Below are positions 23,651 to 26,149 of a stretch of DNA of 26,149 nucleotides, in pieces. Source of the stretch: Myxococcales bacterium (GTDB lineage Bacteria > Myxococcota_A > Polyangia > Palsa-1104); the NCBI GenBank assembly GCA_023248835.1, contig JAHFDU010000007.1:1-26149 (forward strand), in the 5' to 3' direction. The notes beneath the pieces were generated by a model. It was not told the origin of the DNA and searched no databases. It saw only the letters and a list, made by a program, of their open reading frames with translations. How positions within the stretch are numbered: the stretch's first letter is position 1; each line of letters opens with the position of its first letter. The position numbers were made by a program, and so were the translations under genes.

Positions 23651-23686
23651 CATATGCATATGATCGATTATTGAGATATGCATGTC
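23651..23686 (-). promoter_or_regulatory. vapBC promoter and operator repeats
   Basis: On the minus strand TTGACA (perfect -35) is followed after 17 bases by GATCAT (four of six bases of a -10 box). ATGCATAT occurs twice in direct orientation 24 bp apart, and the downstream copy is part of the palindrome CATATGCATATG next to the vapB ribosome site. This fits autoregulation by a VapB-VapC complex. Confidence 0.6.
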
Positions 23687-23689
23687 AAG

Positions 23690-23875
23690 CTGGTGAGCAG
23701 GGCGTACGCATCAAAATCCGATCTCCCCTCGAGCCCGCGTGCGAGCCCGAGCCCGTTCTGAAAGCCGGGCTCGGACTCCGGGCCTGCGGCCCTGGGCTCG
23801 GACTCGACGGAAATCTGGCTTCGAGTGCCGGCGGTTCGCAGAAATTAAGAATTGAGATGCGTACGCCCTGACCAG
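23690..23875. repeat. 186-bp element with terminal inverted repeats
   Basis: CAGGGCGTACGCATC at 23698..23712 is the exact complement of 23856..23870, and CTGGT/ACCAG extends both outer ends. Between them are GAGCCCG-type units in one direction (23728..23755) and their complements CGGGCTCGGAC in the other (23766..23807), so the whole element folds back on itself. No open reading frame of note. It fills the gap between the vapB promoter and the glycosyltransferase at 23890, and its right end touches that gene's ribosome binding site. It looks like a non-autonomous mobile element. Confidence 0.7.
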
Positions 23876-23889
23876 GGGAGACCTGTGCG

Positions 23890-25368
23890 ATGTATGATTG
23901 GGGGATGCCAAGTCATCCGCTGCAGACACCTCAGGTGAAGGACTGCATTTTTCTCGATCCAGTGCAGGCCTGTGCGCAGGCGCGCTTGCGTCAGCGCGTC
24001 GAGCAGACACCGTCGGTCAGTGGTCTGCAAGTTTGCTATTACGTCGGCGATGAGGTGATTGGCGATCCGCCCGAAAATCTGGTTCAAGTTCGACCAGCGG
24101 ACTTTGTCGAGTTCATGGCGCGCACGCGCTATCGCTTGCCGACAAAAATGGATTTTACCAAGGAAACGGTGGCGCGGGCGCGGCAGCTGGCGCCACTGAG
24201 TGAGCAGGCTGCGGCGCTTCGCCAGAAACTTTTTACTGAGGCGGTGACTGCCTATTCGCGTCGACCGCGCCGCCAACGCCAACCGAACGAGCGGTTGCGT
24301 GTCTTGGCGGTGACCAGTCGGACCACAACGGTGATGCAGCACTGTTCGCGCGCGATCCTCGAGGCGTTCGCGCGCTTAGGAGTGGAAACGCATCTGGTCA
24401 TCGAAAGCAGTGAAATGGAGGCGCATGACGGGACCACAGCAATACTGTCCCATCTCAAATTCGACCCAGATCTAGTCTTCAACATCAATCGGATTGCCAA
24501 CCAATTCTTGCCGAGTGATGTGGCGAATGTGGTGTGGTGGCAAGATCCATTTCAGAATCTGGCGCGCGAGAAGAGTGTTCGCTGGCGTGAAAATGATCTG
24601 CTGTATTCGATCGCCTCGCAGCTCGTCCCCGATCTTGTTGCAGAAACCGGACTTGCTGAGGGACGCGCGCGAATACAACCGTTTTGCATTGATCGCAGGC
24701 GTTTCTGCCTCGACGAGAAAACCGTGCGAAAAAACAAGGTGGTATTTGTCGGCAACGCTGCCCATCTCGGGCTGACCCACACCGCGGCAGAGAGGGCGTG
24801 CCTGAGCGAGCTTATCCACCGACTGGAAGCCGGCGAAGCGACCAGCAACCAAGAGCTGATTTCGATCGGTGCGCGTTACGGATTTTCGGCGAACCAGACG
24901 ATTCATTACATCTCCTATTTTGTGATGCGCGACCACATTGTACGCTGGATCTGCCAGACGCCAGGAATCGATGTCGAGATCTATGGTCAATTCTGGGAGC
25001 AAGATCCAGTAGTGGCGCCATTTCATCGCGGCGTGCTGCCGCATGGGGAGGCGGTGGCCGATGTTTATCGTTCCGCCAAGTACGCGCTGGTGCTGCACCC
25101 CTTTTCGATCAATTCGCAGCGGCTCGGCGAGGTTGGCGCCTGCGGCTGCATTCCGGTGATTTACGATTGCCGCTTTCAGGCCGACCTGCCGCACTGGGAA
25201 GATCTGGCGCTCTATTTCCGAACTCGGCAGGGGCTGGCCGAATGTTTACGCAGCGATCGAATTACCGCACCCGATCGCTTCGCCGAAAAGTTTGATTACG
25301 ACAATTTCGCTCGTCGAATTTTGCAAGACGCAGCGCCCTATCTAGGGCCATTGCCACTTGAAATTTGA
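23890..25368 (+). CDS. GT-B glycosyltransferase (CgeB/Glyco_trans_1_2-like), second copy
   Basis: This 492-residue protein is clearly paralogous to the glycosyltransferase behind flgL. Shared segments include KDCIFLDPVQA near the N-terminus, NERLRVLAVTSRTTTVMQ, NVVWWQDP, NKVVFVGN and LHPFSINSQRLGEVGACGCI (from about residue 402). The fold is expected to be GT-B with the sugar-nucleotide site in the C-terminal half. The ATG at 23890 is preceded by AGGGGAG nine bases upstream; a second ATG at 23905 lacks such a site. It is alone on its strand between vapBC and a convergent regulator gene. Role in flagellin or surface glycosylation is inferred from the paralogue's place in the flg operon. Donor and acceptor are unknown. 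Confidence 0.75.
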   Translation: MYDWGMPSHPLQTPQVKDCIFLDPVQACAQARLRQRVEQTPSVSGLQVCYYVGDEVIGDPPENLVQVRPADFVEFMARTRYRLPTKMDFTKETVARARQLAPLSEQAAALRQKLFTEAVTAYSRRPRRQRQPNERLRVLAVTSRTTTVMQHCSRAILEAFARLGVETHLVIESSEMEAHDGTTAILSHLKFDPDLVFNINRIANQFLPSDVANVVWWQDPFQNLAREKSVRWRENDLLYSIASQLVPDLVAETGLAEGRARIQPFCIDRRRFCLDEKTVRKNKVVFVGNAAHLGLTHTAAERACLSELIHRLEAGEATSNQELISIGARYGFSANQTIHYISYFVMRDHIVRWICQTPGIDVEIYGQFWEQDPVVAPFHRGVLPHGEAVADVYRSAKYALVLHPFSINSQRLGEVGACGCIPVIYDCRFQADLPHWEDLALYFRTRQGLAECLRSDRITAPDRFAEKFDYDNFARRILQDAAPYLGPLPLEI

Positions 25369-25448
25369 GATTTGATCTATTTTGAGAGGAAGTTCTCTTC
25401 CACCAAAGACATGCGTCGTCCTGAACTCCCTGTTGATTGTCCACTTGG

Positions 25449-25474
25449 TGAGCCTCTAGGTTGCTGTAGGCTCA
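25449..25474. terminator. possible bidirectional hairpin in convergent gap
   Basis: TGAGCCT and AGGCTCA form a perfect 7-bp stem with a 12-base loop between the convergent glycosyltransferase and cyclic-nucleotide-binding genes. No T-tract follows on either strand, so termination activity is uncertain. Confidence 0.3.
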
Positions 25475-25490
25475 ACGAGATCGGTAACGG

Positions 25491-25994
25491 TTAGCCTTCG
25501 TCCAAATAGTCGGCGAGGGTCGCGCTGGTATGGCGCAGACGCTGACTGACCAGCTTGGCGATTTTCTGGATGATCTTGAGTCCGAGGCGCGGCGTCTCCT
25601 CGCACAGTTTCTCGAATTGCGCTTTGGTCATCACCAACCAAGTGGCCTCTTCGCTCACCACTACGGAGGCAGATCGCGGCTCGCCGTCGATCAGCGCCAT
25701 CTCACCAAAAGTTTTTCCGGGAGTGACTTGATGGATCACCCTCGCAGCGTCGCCGCGGTCGCGTTTGCAGATGGTGACGCCGCCCGACACCAAAAGATAA
25801 AGCGAAGCGTCGCGATCCCCCTCCTGAAAAATCTCGGTTCCAGGCGTGGCCCGAAACGCGGTGGACCACATCGCAAACGCCACCACCTCGTTCCAGGAAA
25901 AATCCTTGGCCCAGGTGGTCTGTTCGATGAGGTTGGCTCGCTCTTTGTCGATCAGCGACAACTTTTCAATGGTTACGGGTTTCTCTGGGGTCAT
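25491..25994 (-). CDS. cyclic-nucleotide-binding (Crp/PKA-R type) single-domain protein
   Basis: This 167-residue protein consists mainly of one cNMP-binding domain (about 35-150). EIFQEGDRDASLYLLVSGGV and the phosphate-binding cassette FGEMALIDGEPRSAS (96-110), with Glu98 and Arg107, are typical of domains that bind cAMP or c-di-GMP-like ligands. There is no helix-turn-helix, so it is not a Crp-type transcription factor; it probably acts as a small sensor subunit. The start chosen is the ATG at 25994, which overlaps the stop of the upstream gene (TAATG); a longer frame to 26057 would lie inside that gene. It is co-transcribed and translationally coupled with the FGE-domain gene. Confidence 0.88.
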   Translation of the reverse strand: MTPEKPVTIEKLSLIDKERANLIEQTTWAKDFSWNEVVAFAMWSTAFRATPGTEIFQEGDRDASLYLLVSGGVTICKRDRGDAARVIHQVTPGKTFGEMALIDGEPRSASVVVSEEATWLVMTKAQFEKLCEETPRLGLKIIQKIAKLVSQRLRHTSATLADYLDEG

Positions 25995-26149
25995 TACTTT
26001 GCAGTGTATCCCCGCACCAGGCGAAATCCAATTCGGGCCGATCGCTCCGTCGACCAAGTGGGCCGGCGCGCGCTCACCAGACAGTCGACTTGCGAATCGG
26101 CCCAGCTGCCACCGCGCACCACCATCAAGCGAGCGCCGCTGTCATCGCG
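25994..26149 (-). CDS. FGE-sulfatase (formylglycine-generating enzyme-like) domain protein, C-terminal end
   Basis: Only the last 51 codons are in the window; the gene continues past the right edge. The segment VVRGGSWADSQVDCLVSARR followed by RSARIGFRLVR is the standard C-terminal core of FGE-sulfatase (SUMF1/PF03781) domains, with the RGGSW and GFRLV blocks. Such domains range from true cysteine-to-formylglycine oxidases to ergothioneine-type enzymes and ligand-binding domains on signalling proteins. The catalytic part cannot be judged here. Its TAA stop overlaps the ATG of the cNMP-binding gene by one base. Confidence 0.85.
   Translation of the reverse strand, partial: RDDSGARLMVVRGGSWADSQVDCLVSARRPTWSTERSARIGFRLVRGYTAK

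Noticed and set aside
23690..23875. CRISPR-like or attachment-site reading of the repeats upstream of the glycosyltransferase.
   Set aside because: Units are contiguous and inverted without regular spacers, and no cas or integrase gene is near.

Overview
The window is a flagellar and flagellin-modification locus from a Gram-negative bacterium. Genes for the P-ring (FlgI), L-ring (FlgH) and P-ring chaperone (FlgA) require an outer membrane. The order flgF-flgG-flgA-flgH-flgI-flgJ-flgM-flgN-flgK-flgL, with a canonical sigma-54 promoter in front and a sigma-28-like promoter beside it, resembles delta-type lineages such as Geobacter. The intergenic repeats also suit environmental lineages of the Desulfobacterota, Myxococcota or Binatota type. 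That placement is inference and no marker gene in the window settles it.

Layout, left to right. (a) 1-400: N-terminal part of a flagellin gene, minus strand. (b) 401-781: no gene; a palindromic repeat element built from 7-bp tandem units. (c) 782-12520: six tandem paralogues of the Maf/DUF115 flagellin glycosyltransferase family, two on minus (782-2740, 2737-4674) and four on plus (4692-12520), diverging from a gap of only 17 bp. (d) 12521-12742: convergent gap with an inverted repeat, a terminator-like hairpin and a sigma-28-like box. (e) 12743-22399, minus strand: a GT-B glycosyltransferase downstream of the rod, ring and hook-junction operon, transcribed flgF to flgL. (f) 22400-22567: divergent control region. 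(g) 22568-22993: an orphan FliJ-like gene. (h) 23026-23639: a VapBC toxin-antitoxin pair. (i) 23690-23875: an element with terminal inverted repeats. (j) 23890-25368: a second GT-B glycosyltransferase, paralogous to the one behind flgL. (k) 25491-26149, minus strand: a small cyclic-nucleotide-binding protein, translationally coupled to the C-terminal end of a formylglycine-generating-enzyme (FGE-sulfatase) domain protein.

Proposed working model: the flg operon makes the distal rod, rings and hook-filament junction and the export regulators FlgM and FlgN. The Maf array and the two paralogous GT-B enzymes probably glycosylate flagellin in the cytoplasm before export. Six Mafs falling into two sequence clades suggest several sugars or several acceptor sites. 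No nonulosonic-acid synthesis genes are present in the window, so the donor sugar is unknown.

The most unusual points are the size and divergent layout of the Maf array, a helical N-terminal segment on every Maf that resembles export chaperones of the FliT/FlgN type, an in-frame insertion of dispersed repeats into the FlgH signal-peptide region, and several intergenic elements made of short tandem units arranged as inverted pairs.
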